Assembly (NCBI GenBank): GCA_030789695.1
Contig: CM061141.1
Coordinates: forward strand, 193,823,689-193,887,688
Direction of reading: 5' to 3'
Length of the DNA stretch: 64,000 bases
From: Scilla litardierei
Taxonomy: Eukaryota > Streptophyta > Magnoliopsida > Asparagales > Asparagaceae
The position numbers and the translations under genes were made by a program. The notes beneath the pieces are model-generated. The model did not search any database, was not told the DNA's origin, and saw only the letters and a list, made by a program, of their open reading frames with translations. Shown here piece after piece: positions 19,956-35,100 of the stretch (positions within the stretch are counted from its first letter, which is position 1; the number at the start of each line of letters is the position of its first letter).

Positions 19956-22900
19956 GTGTCATCTTAGTTTCATCTCACCCGGCCTTGACCCTGTTCGATT
20001 CTGGAGCTTCCATGTGCATCCTATCTCGGAAGTTCGTAGTCGAACACTTGATACCCACCTATACACTTCCCAAGTGTTGGAATATTACAACTGGGAATGG
20101 TGTAGCGAAGGTTGCACTGGGAAGTAGACCATGCCCGTTGGTAGTTAGTGGACACGAAATATATGCTGATTTCATTATCCACGACCTACCCAACTTCGAT
20201 ACTATTCTCGGCATTGATTGGTTAGGAGCTTTTTATGCCACGATCGACTGTCACCGGAAAAAAGTGGTATTCGAAATTCCTGACCACCAAGTGTTTGAGT
20301 TCATCAGTGGAGGATGTTCGCTTGGATCTGTCAAGTTCCAGGCCCAGCCATACAGATTGACTGTTGCATCTATGAAAGCTGAACTGGAGAAGCCAGCGGT
20401 AGTGAGAGATTTCGAAGACATCTTCCTGGAGGACATTTTTGGATTGCCGCCCGATCGAGCGTTAGAGTTTGGCATTGACCTTATGTCAGGAGCTCAACCA
20501 ATTTCTAAGGCGTCGTACCGTATGGCTCCTGCAGAGCTGAAAGATTTGTGGAAGTAGTTGGATGAGCTCCCACAGAAGGGTTTCATTCATCCCAGCGTAT
20601 CTCCCTGGGGTGCGCCTATCTTGCTGGTGAAAAAGAAGGATGGATCGAGGAGGATGTTCGTCGACTATCGGGAGCTGAATCAGATCACAGTGAAGAACAA
20701 GTATCCGCTGCTCCGTATTGATGATATCTTCGATCAGCTTGGTGGATCGAGAGTGTTTTCGAAGTTGGACCTCCGGAGCAGATACCATCAAGTCAGAGTC
20801 AACAAGGAAGATGTGCCTAAGACCGCTTTTCGGACTAAGTACGTGCATTAGGAGTTTGTTGTCATGCCGTTCGGTGTGACCAACGCTCCTGCTGTGTTCA
20901 TGAATCTCATGAACCTTATCTTTTATGACTTCATTGACAATTTCGTAGTCATCTTTAAATATGGCATCCTGGTGTACTCGAAGAGCAAGGAGAAGCATGC
21001 CGAGCACTTGAGGATGGTATTAAAGACGCTCCGTCGTCATAGACTATATGCCAAGTACAGCAAATGTGAATTCTGGCTGGGCAGAGTCTCATTTCTTGGA
21101 CATGTAGTATCTGGAGCTGGCATCTCAGTGGATCCGGAGAAGGTCAGAGCAGTCAGTGAATGGCCTACACCTTGGTCGGCATTAGACATCAAGAGTTTCC
21201 TTAGATTGGCTGGATACTACCGCAGATTTATCAAGGACTTCTCGAGGATAGCAGAGCCAATGACAAGATTGACGAGGACGGATGTTAAATTCAGTTGGTC
21301 ATATCCTTGTGAGCAAGCCTTTTCTACTTTGAAGGAGAGACTGACCACTGCACCAGTCTTAGCTATTCCGGACAGAAGCAGAGGCTTCGAGATCTTCTGC
21401 GACGCATCGGGCAAGGGACTTGGATGTGTCCAACACAAACACAACCATATGGTTGCATATGCTTCGCGACAGTTGAAGGTCCAGGAGAAGAATTATCCGA
21501 CCCACGATTTAGAGCTAGCCGATGTCGTCTTTGCTTTGAAGATTTGGCGACATTTCTTACTGAGTGAGAAAGTGAAAATTTTCACTGATCACAAAAGTTT
21601 GAAATATATATTCACTCAGAAGGAGCTGAATATGAGACAGCGTAGATGGTTGGAACTGATGGTGGACTACGACATCGACCTTCAGTATCATCCAGGGAAG
21701 ATGAATGTCGTACAGGATGCCTTGAGTCGACTGCCCGAGGTGATGACTCTCACAGCTCAGTGGAGATTACAACAAGATCTGCAAGAGATGGATGTTGAAG
21801 ATGTCCTACCGGGAGTCACTTCGTCGTTGATGAACTTACAGATTCAATCGACGATTATGGATCGAATCAAGACTGCTCAAGCTGGAGATGCTAAGTTGAA
21901 GAAGATCAGAGAGCAGGTTGAAGCCGAAATTCGGACAGATTTTCTGATTCACGAGGATGGATCTTTGAGATATGGCAGTAGGATCTGCGTATCTGTATGA
22001 GATATCAGAGAGGAGTTTATGAATGAGGCACACAGTTCGCCTTATTCCATTCATCCTGGAGGTACGAAGATGTACAAGGATCTTCGTCAGAATTTTTGGT
22101 GGCATGGGATGAAGAGAAGTGTGGCACTGAGCGTTGCCAAGTGCCTCATATGTCAGCAAGTGAAGGCTGAGTATCATCGCACTGCTGGACTGATACAACC
22201 TCTGCCGATTCCGGAGTAGAAGTGGCAACACATCACGATGGACTTCGTGACTGGCTTACGTCGGAGCACCAGGTAGAATGACGCAATCTGGGTCATCGTT
22301 GATCGATTGACCAAGTCTGCACACTTTATACCGTTCCGAGTATGACAATCCATGGAGATACTAGCAAGGAAGAATATGGAGGTAATGACCCAACTCATCC
22401 CATCGCAATTCCCTTCTAGTACCAATAGTGATGTGAATTATGTTGTGTATGAGATCGTGCGCTTGCATGGAGTCCCTGTGAGCATTGTATCAGATCGTGA
22501 TACGAGGTTCATGTCTCAGTTCTGGAAGAGTCTGTAAACCAATCTGGGTATCAGTCTGAAGTTCAGTACTGGGTATCACCCGTAGACGGATGGCCAGTCA
22601 GAGCGGACCATTCAGATTTTGGAGGATATCTTGAGAGCTTGCATGCTGGATTTCAAGGGCTCGTGGGAAGATCATCTGCATTTGGTGGACTTCTCCTACA
22701 ACAACAGCTATCAGTCGAGCATTGGCATGGCGCCATTTGATGCTCTCTACGGGAGAAAATGTCGATCGCCACTGAGCTGGGATGACATTGGAGATAGAGA
22801 GTTATTGCGACCGGAGATGATTATCGAAGTAGTGGACGTTGTTCGAGATATTAGGGACAAGCTTCGGATCGCTCAGGACCGTTATAAGCATTGGGCAGAT

Positions 22901-23348
22901 GCTAAACGGCGTCCTCTGGAGTTTCAGTCGGGAGACCATGTATTTCTGAAGATCTCCCCGAATCGAGGAGTTATCCTCTTTGGGAAGCGCGGTAAGCTCA
23001 GCCCAAGATACATCGGACCCTTCGATGTTCTAGAGAGAGTTGGCAAGGTAGCTTACCGCTTAGCCTTGCCACCATATTTGGAGGGAGTTCACGATGTATT
23101 CCATGTGTCTCAGCTCCGTCGGTACATCAGCGACCCATCTCATGCTGTGGACTACTCTGAGATTACCGTCCGTCCGGATCTGACGTATGACCAGCAGCCA
23201 ATGCAGATTCTTGACAGACGTCAAAAGGCACTCCGGAACAAGTCTATCGATCTTGTTAGAGTGATGGCGACACAACTCGCCAGGAGAGTCCACTGGGAGA
23301 GAGAAGATGAGATGAAAGAGCGTTACCCACATCTGTTTCCTGATCAGT
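19956..23348 (+). pseudogene. pol: Pol of element A: protease, RT, RNase H, integrase, chromodomain-like tail
   Basis: The protease motif LFDSGASMCILS is near 20000. The RT core includes [20 protein letters not shown]. The RT active site reads [12 protein letters not shown] (20951-20982) where E has [12 protein letters not shown], so both catalytic Asp are lost. RNase H has [13 protein letters not shown]. Integrase keeps zinc-finger residues, [16 protein letters not shown] and QSERTIQ, then the GPF/HVSQLRRYI region. The tail LRNKSIDLVRV...WEREDEMKERYPHLF is the Tekay/Del chromodomain-like end. In-frame stops occur at 20555, 20849, 21998, 22217 and elsewhere. An intron-like 69 bp interrupts the integrase. 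Confidence 0.9.
22382..22450 (+). other. Intron-like insert in A integrase (acceptor decayed)
   Basis: ATGGAG|GTAATGACC (donor) to GTTGTGTAT|GAGATCGTG. Removing 69 nt joins NME to [17 protein letters not shown], the normal integrase order. E has the same insert at 51592-51523 with a proper CAG acceptor. A shared internal ATAGTGATGT supports homology. In A the acceptor AG appears to have mutated to AT. Confidence 0.6.
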
Positions 23349-23380
23349 GATTGTTAGGAATTCCGATGGTGGAATTGTCT

Positions 23381-23395
23381 TTAAGGTGGGTAGGA
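23381..23395 (+). other. Polypurine tract of A
   Basis: TTAAGGTGGGTAGGA immediately before the 3' LTR. It closely resembles the tracts of B (35410-35422) and E (50575-50590, minus). Confidence 0.8.
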
Positions 23396-24364
23396 TGTAA
23401 CAACCAGTTTTACTGTTATGTTTTATTCGTTTTTCTCTGGTTGCACGTCTGTCCCGTATCTGTACTTTATATTAAGCTAGACGTATTAGCTGCGTACCAT
23501 TAGAGTATAATTTATTATTATTAACTTTAATTTTTTATCAAGCAAATTCCTTTAAAATACTCATTTCAATTTTATTTTCGAATTCAAATTTCAAATTTTA
23601 AAACTTTTTAAATTCAAATGTTTTTGAAAACTTTCCAAATTAAATCCTAATAAAACCTATAATTAAATTGACTTTTATTAACCCAAAATTTCCTCCCCCA
23701 TTTATAACAAATCAAATCTATTTAATGTATTTTAAAATCCTTTCCTAATATAACTAAACCCTAGTTTCCCTTGACCTAGCCGCAGCCAAGCATAGTCCTT
23801 TAGCATACAGACTTTTAAGAAAACCTTGCACACACAAAAAAAACTAAACCTAAAGCTAACGTAAAAAGAAACTAAGGCTCACGTGCTGGCCTTTTTAAAA
23901 CCCCACACACTAAAACCCTATGGACAAAACGCAAACACAACCACTCTCCCTTTCATCCACGTACGAGGCAGCCCCCACACATGAGAACTCGCTCCCACCA
24001 TTACGTCGGCGACCGGCGCTGCCCAGCTCCTTCCCCGTAACGCTGCACACGCCAGCGCCCACGTCGCAACCCCCTTCACCTTGTAACAAACACCCCCGGT
24101 CCATCTTCTCCTTCGGGACAACTCACACACAGCCGCTCTCCTCCACAAGAAACCCGCCGGCCTCCTCCTAACAGCCGTTGACCTCTGTCTGACGCCATCG
24201 CCCATGCCCAGGCCACACTCAGCTCTGCCCAGCCTCGCCCCAACTCGTAGCCTCAGCCTCCGCCCCCCCACATCGCCGACGACCTGCATCTCTGACCAGC
24301 TGCTAAACGCATGGCCCCCTCTCCCTCTCCCTCTGTCCGGGAGACGCACGGCCTCCTCCATCAT
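23396..24364 (+). mobile_element. 3' LTR of A, left part
   Basis: Aligns with 9896-10865 of the 5' LTR and stops exactly where B begins. The last five bases, ATCAT, are the left TSD candidate of B (CTCAT in the intact 5' LTR). Confidence 0.88.
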
Positions 24365-27215
24365 TATCACGCCCTGCTTCCCAAGTATGAAAGGCGAGAC
24401 GCAAAGAGGTCAGCTCAGACATGAAGCTGTAAAGCTTCAGTCTGATAAGCGTCTGTGTGTTCATCCATTCGCAGATTCTTGCATTGCAATGAAACAACAA
24501 CAACAATAATAATTTGAAAGCAGGAAATAAATACCCAACATTCAAAAACAACATCCAAATCGTTATTCAGACCATCCAGAGAAGTCATAAAAGAAAGTAC
24601 GAAGTCTGAAAAGAAAGGCCCCAAGCATGGCCGAAACTAACATAAATAAGGTGCTACACACCGAACAACCTAACAGCAGCTACTAGGAAACAAGCAAAAA
24701 CTAATAAAAAGCCTCCAACTGAGACTAGGATAGGTTTCCGGTATCCTCGAACTGAACGTCTGCAAACTGGTCGACCTCAGCAATAACCTCAGACTCAAAA
24801 CCTAACATGCGACACCCAAAGAGAAAAGGGCGCATGTCAGCAAAAATCTCCAAAAGTAAAAAGAAGGAGACTTTTGTGCAAGGAAACATAAAAGTAATGA
24901 ATGCAACTATCAGTTCTAAAATATGATGACATGACATACTATTTGATGAATGCGACAATTAAAATGAACATGATATTTAACATGCATGTCACGTCGTAGA
25001 AAAAAGCTACTAAACAATATTTCACGATTTCAGGATTTCACGAAAAACATGCATTCACGATGTGCACAGGGTTTATGCCTTTCAGTTGAAGTTGTTGTAT
25101 GGGTACACTTCTATGCTGAGTGATCGCTTAACCCTACCCCTCCACGTGTGTATGAACTGGCGCTCATCTTCTGGATCACGAGCCAGGAAGTGTTCTTATT
25201 TGGCATAAGGGTGCACCTAGCCTCATTACATGCTATAGGAGTCAGAATCCTACTCGTCACAACTTACATTTCATTTGTGGCGTGTGCTACACATTCATGA
25301 CAATACATTCAAATGCATGAAATGACATGTGATATGCAACATGATAGTATAAAAGCAGTTATTGAATGCGTACAGTTTATCAAAATTATACATGACATTT
25401 GATGATATGCATGAACATGGAAAGAGTGTCGGATCTAGCTTTTTGTCTAGCTAGATCAAGCATGGTGTCGGATCTAGCTTCTTTGTTAAGCTAGATCAAG
25501 CATGGTGTCTAGGCGACTATCATTTCACCGCCTAGTCTCTTTTACACAAAAACTCAGTATATCCTAAACCATGGCTTAATACAACCGAGCAAGTTCCACA
25601 TGCCTGAAATAACGTCTGTAAGTCACACGATCAAAGAGTCCAGAGTCTCCTATGTGCTCAAACCAATCATCCAAACCTACAGTCCTATATTATTAACTTC
25701 AATTAGTTTTTTTAACCAAAGCAATGAAACTATCTAAACCTACAGTCCTATCTTTATCTTGTTAGACATGCGGTGAGCGGGTTCCTATGGATCGGGGATT
25801 ACCTTAACACGACGTGAAAGCTACACTGACGTCGGGTAGCGACGTCATGGGTTGGATTCCGGTAGAGAGCAAGGTACGGTGTGTGCTACGGTGAAGATGG
25901 CCGCGGAACAGCAAACAGCGACACGGCATCGAGTAACACGAACGCCGATGGCAAAGGGAAGGCCGCGAGGGGTAGTGTGGCAACAAGGGGGCTCGGCCTG
26001 CTGTCAGGGGTTCGGTCGGTAGTCTAGGGTAAGGAGGGGAGGCTTCGACAGTTTGGGGGGAGAGAAGAGGTCTCGAGTGGAGGATGCGGATGGTTGCAAG
26101 CTGGTGGAGGGTGTTGCGGTCGTTCTAAGGGGGGAGGGGGCTGGTTGCGGCTAAGGGGAGATGAGTGCGGTAGTTAGGGCTGTTGTGGAGGAGGGTGAAC
26201 GGCAGGCCGGCAGTCTGTGCAGGTTGATAGAGGAGATGGCCGGATGTTTAAGGTGGGGGCTGCCGATCCTATGAGAGGGGTTACCGTGGTGGTTGCGGCT
26301 CGAGGGGAGGCCGGCAAGGGGAAGGAGGGCTGTCCGGCGATCTTGAGTGGATGAAGGGGCAACAGCTTTTCAAGGGGATGTGCGGTTTTGTAGGGCTGCC
26401 GTGGATTGCATCGGTGGAGGATGAGAGGAGTTCGGCAGTTTGCAAGGGGAGAGGCCGGCTGTTTTGGGTGGTGCGCGGTTGTGGGTGTAAGGTGAGGGTG
26501 GCCGGAAGTGATGGGGGTGGCCGGATGTGATGTCTCGGCCTAGGAGATGGCTGGCGTGGGATGATGAGGGGAGGGAGCGGCAGTTTGTAAATGGAGGCTG
26601 TGTTACGTTTGGGAGAAAGCCCTAGGGTTGGGTTACGTTAAAATGAAGGTGATTTGCTAAATAGGGTAGAAAAGGTGTGGAATTTGGGTTGATTGGAGAG
26701 AGAGTGTGAGAGGGAGAGAGGATAGACTTAGGGTGCAAATAGACTAGGGAAGATATTTCATGATACGTATGATTCCTATTGGTTTAGATTTGATTTTTAC
26801 TTAGAGAATTGAATTAGGGATTAACTAGGGCTAATTACAGATTAAAAGTGATTAGGGTGAAAGGTCAGTCTAACGGTGTCCAATAAATACAAGAAAAACA
26901 TCGGGACGACCGTGTCACCGAGAGGATCGAGACTACGATGATCGGTCACGTGCTAGGTTAACGAAAAACGGAACTAAAAATAAAAAGGTCGAGCATTGAA
27001 GTCTAAAGTTACGACACCCCTTCAATCAAAGCTGATTTGTGGGAGAACGACACGTGAAATGACGTTCATAAAAAATTCCACAAATAACTACTCTCTGAGT
27101 GTCACAACAGTATATAACAATGCCCTTTTGGGATACAAGAGGAGGTCTCAATAAATACACGTACGAGAAGAAAGTACGCTCACGAAAAACATACGATCGA
27201 AAAGCGACCGTGACA
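24365..27215 (-). mobile_element. B outer LTR, minus orientation (3' LTR)
   Basis: 2851 bp. Read on minus it runs TGTCACGGTCGC...GGGCGTGATA; the terminal CA is mutated. It contains the GGATCTAGCTT hairpin pair (25431-25506) and the CGCCTAGTCTCTTTT box, both also in E's LTR. 25860-26620 is G-rich on plus. Confidence 0.82.
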
Positions 27216-30200
27216 TCCTACCCACCTTAGAGCAAAGTCCGTCCTCGGACTTCTTAACTTAAAAGAATATATCTAGCCATTCTAGTAACTACCCCAATCA
27301 TATCACACTATAATTCAAATCAGGTATAGTTACTACAAGTGCTTTTATATGTACTAGGTAGTCAAACATTAATACTTCAAACATGTATATATATGCACAT
27401 TCTATACTTATACCTATCATAGACAATCAAATTCATACACGTACTTCAATGATTCATATAGTCACGTATATCCCTTATATAACTATCACTCACTTATCAC
27501 GTAACCATGGTACAGATATCTACATAAAAAAAAAGTTCACACCAGCAAATAAAATCGTAGTACTTCACTATAGATAACTACATATGCACAAAACGAATAT
27601 GGATATAATACTCCCTTATGTCTCCTAGTGTACATTAAACAACAAACATATCAACACATGTAATCACACCATACAATATTAAATCATGTTTTCTATATCT
27701 AATATACATTCACCCCTATATAAATACACAAATATATAGTTATTCAAATACACACAGATACTTATCATATATACACATCACATACAATCCTATAAATATA
27801 TTCAAGACACAACACACATACCATAGTCGCAAACACCTATTGCTAAGCACATATATACCCATGCATGGTGCACGTCCACACACGCTAATATACTACTCAT
27901 ACATGCCACTCATACCACTATATACTTCGCACATTCTACACACCTAGTTTAGCTAGCATATATACATTTAAACATGTAAAACCTTCGTAAAGAACAAAAC
28001 CAACACATATATCTATATAATGGTATAGCCACCCACAACCATGTGCGTAACGTAACCATGTACAACCAAACCTATCACTATACACACATCATCCATTACT
28101 ATGTCCATAGCACTATACACAAACCACATACAAATATAACAATATACTTAGAGTATACCCACTCAAGCATGAGTGAGACTCAAAGACCCATACAAGAACC
28201 AGAATACATTATATTCATAACATGATATTTATATCTATACCAACACACCACTCTTATAAATATATACCAACGTAACCATATTACTCGTCACACTATACCG
28301 GTAAAAACACATGCTATCATATGCACACAACAATATCAATCACACTTTATATTTAGTCAAGTAACACCCCCATAATGCAATCACTTTGCATACTATAATA
28401 TTACAAATATCAGTACATGTATACAATCAGAATACACCAGCATATACATGCATACATCGTATAGTCATATACATATTACTACACGCATACTCATTGCATG
28501 CATAACATACCAACAATCTTATATGCTCACCACATATCTACACAAAACATAGACAGACATATAATATATTCACACCATACCAATTTACATATAATTAGTA
28601 TACTACTACATATACATATCCATACATAGTTACGACATACAATAATCGTGTATACCTCATGGTATACATGTACACACACAACATCCCGTAAAGGCAAGTA
28701 GTACTATACAAAATTATAATCCTATTACCATACGTATATCACACATATTCATATAGTTTGTATAATTGTATATATCTACCTATGACTAAACACATACATA
28801 TCTACGTACGAGCACATGCTCATACGTGCTAACATATAGATCATATAATAGGATTCACACTTAACTATAAGTACACTTTTTATCATTACACCTAACATGC
28901 ACATGACTTTACTAGTATACTATTTCAAGCAATTACAAGTACCTTCAAACTACATACACCACTAGTAGATATTCCAACACTAATTCTAATATACACAAAC
29001 ACCCCTAAAGTGGTATAGCTATCCACACATATATTATAAATACGATAATTCATACAACTTCACATATATCATGAATAACACTGAGTATGCATATATAACA
29101 CAAGAGACAATCATTAATATACTAAGGGTAGCACACTCATACATGAGTGGTAGGTAGGGGTTCACACACACGGATCCACACACTCTACCTATATACATGC
29201 ACCACGAGGACATCACAATAATACTAATGGGCACACCATACTATACTAAGGTTGACATAGGTAACGGCAAGCACTAGTAGGATGACTAAGTAATAGTAAT
29301 GGAACTGAAATCAAATAGCGTAACAAAACAAGATCAGGATGAACAGGTTCAGATAAGGCGTGGATAAGGAGATAGCTTGGTTAGGTGAAATAGAGATATA
29401 ATTGTGAATATTTAAGTAAGGGAAGGAAAGATATAATAATATCCTTATAAAATACAGGAGAATAGTGTGTATATGATATAAGTTAAAATACGAATTAAGG
29501 ATTAGATGGAAGAATAATTAGTACAGAGATGAAGTAATTGTTCTGCAAATTGAACTAGATTTGTACTAAGAATTTTGGAGTAGTAAAAAACGAAGAATAT
29601 AAAGACAGACTTACTTCAAAAGTTGGAGTTCTCTTTCGCATATGAAAATATTTAGAGGTCGGTACAACGAGTTGTTTGAATTAAGTTTGAGTAGTATATA
29701 TATAGCAAGAGAAGAAATGGTATACTGGATTATCGAAAAGTCATTATATGAAGGAAATAAGATATTCACATGAGTATGAAAGATATAGGTTAGAAAATAT
29801 TATATGGTAGTAATTTAAAGATTTCGACGAAAAAGTTTCGAAATTCAAAGAATGAATTTAAGTCAACTGAGGGGTAGGAAGTGTTAGCTCAAGATAAATG
29901 CTTTCAAAGAATTTAAACTAGGAAATGAATTCAAAAATAATATTGAAAATACTTTTCGAAGGATCAGGATGGTATGGGGAAGATTCAACGATTGATGATG
30001 AACGACATGAAGGAATCACGTGAAACGAAATCAAGGAAGTGAATCAAATAATTCAAAACGTAAATACAACTGGGAAATAACTTAGTGAATCTGCTACGAT
30101 GGGATTCTATGGTCATTAGCTCAAAAGTGTAATGATTAGGAAAATGATAGAAATCAGGGGTTTTAATTACCGGGCCGACTAAAGATTAGGAGACACTTAG

Positions 30201-30282
30201 CACTGAGACTTTCTAATGAACTAGACTGTAATAGAAATCTCAGGTAAAGGGTCCTTAGAGGATCAAGATTGTGATCTCTTCC
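27216..30282 (-). mobile_element. B internal region, minus arm
   Basis: Starts with a PPT (27216-27228, minus AAGGTGGGTAGGA). It then holds about 2 kb of A/C-rich, ATACACAT-like low-complexity DNA with no coding and ends at a breakpoint near 30283. It is the inverted partner of 32320-35422. Confidence 0.8.
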
Positions 30283-32121
30283 GGCCACCCCTCTTAAAGT
30301 TGCTGCCATCTCCCCTTCATCCAGTTGTCCCCTACCGGCACAAAACCGCACAGCTAGCCCCCAAAAACTGCCGAAAGCTTCCCCTCTCCTCCCTTCCTCC
30401 ATCACCAATGCGCACCCTCCACAAACTGCCGCTCAACCACCTGCGGCAACCCCCTTTCCCTCCATAAAATCGGCCAGACACTCATCTCCACAAACATCCC
30501 CTCTTCATCCACTTGCCGGCCGCCCTTGCACACGACCCCACGGTAGCCCCCTGCCGTTCATCTTCCTCCCGTAGCCACCTTTGCCGCTGACCGCTACCGT
30601 ATAGTTGTCGTCGTCTTTGCCATAGTCCGTGTACCTTGCTCCTTGCCAGAATCCAACCCCTGACGTTGCTACCCAACGTCAGTGTAGCTTTCGTGTCGTG
30701 TTCAAGTAAACCCGATCCGTAGGAACCAGCACACCGCTTGTTTAACAAGATAAAAATCGTATATTTCCTTTGCTTTGGTTAAATAAATAATTGAAGATTA
30801 ATTAATATGGGACTATAGGTTTGGTGATTGGTTTTGAGCACATAGGAAAACCCTGGATTCTTTGATCGTGTGATTTGCGGTACGATATTTCAGGGAAGTG
30901 GATCTTGCACAGTTAACAATTAAGCCATGTTTTAGGCTATTTTGAGAATTTGTGTAAAAGAGACTAGGCGGTGAAATGATAGTCATCTAGACATCTAGCT
31001 TGATAATGAAGCTAGATCCGACACCCATACTTGATCTAGCTTGACAACCAAGCTAGATCCGACACCCTTGCCTTGTCATTTCATGCATATCACATGTCAC
31101 GGTTACTTTTGATATAACTGTACGCTTTCAATAACTACTATTATACTATCATGTTGCATACCGCATGCCATTTCATGCATTGGAATTTTTTGTCGTGAAT
31201 GTGTAGCACACGCTACTAATGAAATGTAAGCTGCAGCGAGTAGGATTCTGACTCCTATAGCATGTAATGAGGCTAGGTGCACCCTTATGCGAAATAAAGA
31301 ACACTTCCTGGCTCGTGATCCAGAAGATGAGTGCCAGTTTATACACACGTGGAGGGGTAGGGTTAAGCGGTCACTCAGCGGAGAAGTGTGCCCGATCAGC
31401 AACTTCAGCTGAAAGGCATAAACCCTGTGCACATCGTGAATGCATGTTTTTTGTGAAATCGTGAAATATTGTTTAGTAGATTTTTGCTACGACGTGTCAT
31501 GCATTGTAAAATATCATGTTCATGTTTAAACTGTTGCATTCATTAAAATATCATGCCATGTCATCATCATTTTAAACTGCTAGTTGCATTCATTACTTTA
31601 TGTTTCCTTGCACAAAAGTCTCTCCCTTTTACCTTTTGGAGACTTTTGCTAACATGCGCACTTTTCTCTTTGGGTGTCGCATGTAAGGTGTTGAGCCTGA
31701 GTTAGTTGCTGAGGACGACCAGTTTGCTGACGTTCACTTCAAGGATACCTGAGACCTATGCTAGTCTCAGTTGGAGACTTTCTCTTAGTTGTTGTTTGTT
31801 TCCTAGTTTCTGTGTTAGGTTTTTTGGTGCGGAGCAACTTACATATGTTTTAGTTTCGGCCATGCTTAGGGCCTTTCTTTTCAAACTCTTGTACTTATTT
31901 TATGACTTATTCTCTGAATGTTTGGAATGAAGATTGGATGTTGTTGAGCGTTGGTTATTATTGCCTGCTTTCATTATTATTATTATTATTGTTTCATTAC
32001 AATGCAAGAATCTGTAAATGGATGAACACACAGACGCTTATCAGACTGCAGCTTCACAGCTCCAAGTCCGAGCGGACCTCTTTACGGCTCGCCGTCCATA
32101 CATGGGAAGCGGGGCGTGACA
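30283..32121 (+). mobile_element. B inner LTR, plus orientation, 5'-truncated
   Basis: Begins in mid-LTR (aligns to 36398 onward, about 970 bp into the LTR) and ends GCGGGGCGTGACA, followed by the primer site. It contains the GGATCTAGC hairpin block at about 31000-31065. Confidence 0.8.
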
Positions 32122-35100
32122 GATTTTTGTGGTGGCCCATACAGGTCGTTGCACCTGCAAAATATCGAAACAACGATAATAATAAAACATCCATTGAAAC
32201 ATTTGAAACATTCGAGTCATAAAATTGGAGTCTAATGTGAACGTTTTCCTTGTCTTAGATGGTAGGAAGACTTAGATAGACATCCAAGTTTGATAGTCAG
32301 AGACCTCAAAGGTGTATTTCTGGAAGATGTTCCAGGTTTATGCTCGGGAAGATATCGCAATCTTGATCCTCTAAGGACCCTCTACCTGAGATTTCTATTA
32401 CAGTCTAGTTCATTAGAAAGTCTTAGTGCTAAGTTTCTCCTAATCTTTAGTCGGAGCGGTAATTAAAACCCCGGATGTCTATCATTTTCCTAATCATTAC
32501 ACTTTTGAGCTAATGACCATAGAATCCCATCGTAGCAGATTCACTAAGTTATTTTCCGGTCGTATTTACGTTTTGAATATTTGATTCACTTCCTTTCTTT
32601 CGATTCACGAGATTCCTTCATGTCGTTCATCATCAATCGTTGAATCTTCACCATTACCATCCCGATCCTTCGAAAAGTATTTTCAATATTAATTTTTGAA
32701 TTCCTTCCCCAGTTTAAATTCTTTGAAAACATTTAGCACGAGCTTAGACTTCCTACCCTTCAGTTTACTTAAATTCATTCTTTGTATTTCGAAACATTTT
32801 TACCGAAATCTTTAAATTACTACCTTATAATATTTTCTAACCTATATCTTTCATACTCGTGTGAATATCTTATTTTCTTCATATAATGACTATTCTATAA
32901 TCCAATATGTCATTCCTTCTCTTACTATATATATACTACTCAAACTTATTTCAAACAACTCATTGTACGGACCTCTAAATATTTTTCTATACGAAAGAGA
33001 ACTCTAACTTTTCAAGTATGTTCATTTTCATATTATTCGTTTTTTTCCTACTCCAAAGTTCTTAGTACAAATCTAGTTCCAATTGCAGAACAGTCACTTC
33101 ATCTCTATACTAATTATTCTTTCATCTAATCCCTACTTCGTATTTTAACTTCTATCATCTACACACTATTCTCCTGTATTTTATAAGGATATTATTATAT
33201 CTTTCTTTCCCTTACTTAAATATTCACAATTATATCTCTGTTTCACCTAACCAAGCTATCCCCTCATCCACACCTTATCTGAACCCGTTCATCCCGATCT
33301 TGTTTTGTTACGTTATTTGATTTCGGTGCCCTTACTATTGCTTAGTCATCCTAGTAGTGCTTTCCATTGCCTATGTCAACCTTAGTATAGTGTGGTGGGC
33401 CCATTAGTATTATTGTGATGTCGTCGTGGTGCATGTATATAGGTAGAGTGTGTGGATCCGTGTGTGTGAACCCGTGCCTACCACTCATGTATGAGTGTGC
33501 TACCCTTAGTATATTAATGATTGTCTCTTGTGTTATATATGCATACTCAGTATTATTCATGATATATGTGAAGTTGTATGAATGATCGTATTTATAATAT
33601 ATGTGTGGATAGCTATACCACTTTAGGGGTGTTTGTGTATATTAGAATTAGTATTGGAATATCTACTAGTGGTGTATGTAGTTTGAAGGTACTTGTAAAT
33701 GATTGAAATAGTATACTAGTGAAGTCATGTGCATGTTAGGTGTAATGATAATAGGTGTACTTATAGTTAAGTGTGCAGGCCTATTATATGATCTATATGT
33801 TAGCACGTATGAGCGTGTGTTCGTACGTAGATATGTATGTGCTTAGTCATAGGTAGATATATACATACTATATGAATATGTGTGATATACATAGGGTAAT
33901 AGGGTTATAATTTTGTATAGTACTACTTGCCTTTACGGAATGTTGTGTGTGTATGTGTATACCATGAGGTACACACTGTTATTGTGTGTCTTAACTATGT
34001 ATGGATAGATATATGTAGTAGCATACTAATTATAAGTAAATTGCTATGGTGTGAATATATTATATGTATGTTTATGTTTTGTGTCGATATGTGGTGAGCA
34101 TATAAGAATGTAGGTATGGTATGCATGCAATGAGTATGCGTGTAGTAATATGTATGTGACTATATGATGTATGCATGTATAGGATAGTGTATTATGATTG
34201 TATACGTGTACTGATATTTATAATATTATTATAGTATGTAAAGTGATTGCATTATGGGGGTGTTACTTGACTAAATAAAAAGTGTGATTGTTATTATTGT
34301 GTGTATATGATAGCATGTGTTTTTACCTTTATAGTGTGACGAGTAATATGATTACGTTGGTGTGTGTGTATATATATAAGAGTGGTGTGTTGGTATAGGT
34401 ATAAATATCGTGCTATGAATATAGAGTACTCTGGTTCTGGTATGGGTCTTTGAGTCTCACTCATGCTTGAGTGGGTATACTCTAAGTATAGTGTTATATT
34501 TGTCTGTGGTTTATGTATAGTGCTATGAACATAGTAATGGATGATGTGTGTATAGTGATAGGTTTGGTTGTACATGGTTACGTTACGCACATGGTTGTGG
34601 GTGGCTATACCATTATATAGATATAGGTGTTGGTTTTGTAGTATAGTTCCTTATGAAGGTTTTACATGTTTAAATGTATATATGCTAGCTAAACTAGGTG
34701 TGTAGATGTGATAAGTATATAGTGGTATGGGTGGCATGTATGAATAGTATATTAGCGTGTGTCGACGTGCACTATGCATGAATAAGTATGTGCTTAGCTA
34801 TAGGTGTTTACGACTATGATATGTGTATTGTGTCCTGAAGATGGTTATAGGATTGTATGTGATATGTATATTTGATGAAGTACATGCATGTATTTGAATA
34901 ACTATATATTTGTGTATTTATAGTAGGGGTGAATGTATATTAGATATAGCAAACATGAATTAATATTGTATGGTATGATTGCATGTGTTGATATGTTTGG
35001 TGTTGAATGTACACTAGGAGACATAAGTGAGTAGTATATCCATGTTCGTTTTGTATATAGGTAGTTATATATACGTGAAGTACTACGATTGTATTTGCTG

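Noticed and set aside
20486..21007. 173-codon minus-strand open frame
   Set aside because: Antisense shadow of A reverse transcriptase.
27380..29270. Possible satellite or centromeric repeat
   Set aside because: No regular monomer; it is the inverted copy of 33350-35300 and lies between a retrotransposon PPT and breakpoint, so it belongs to element B.
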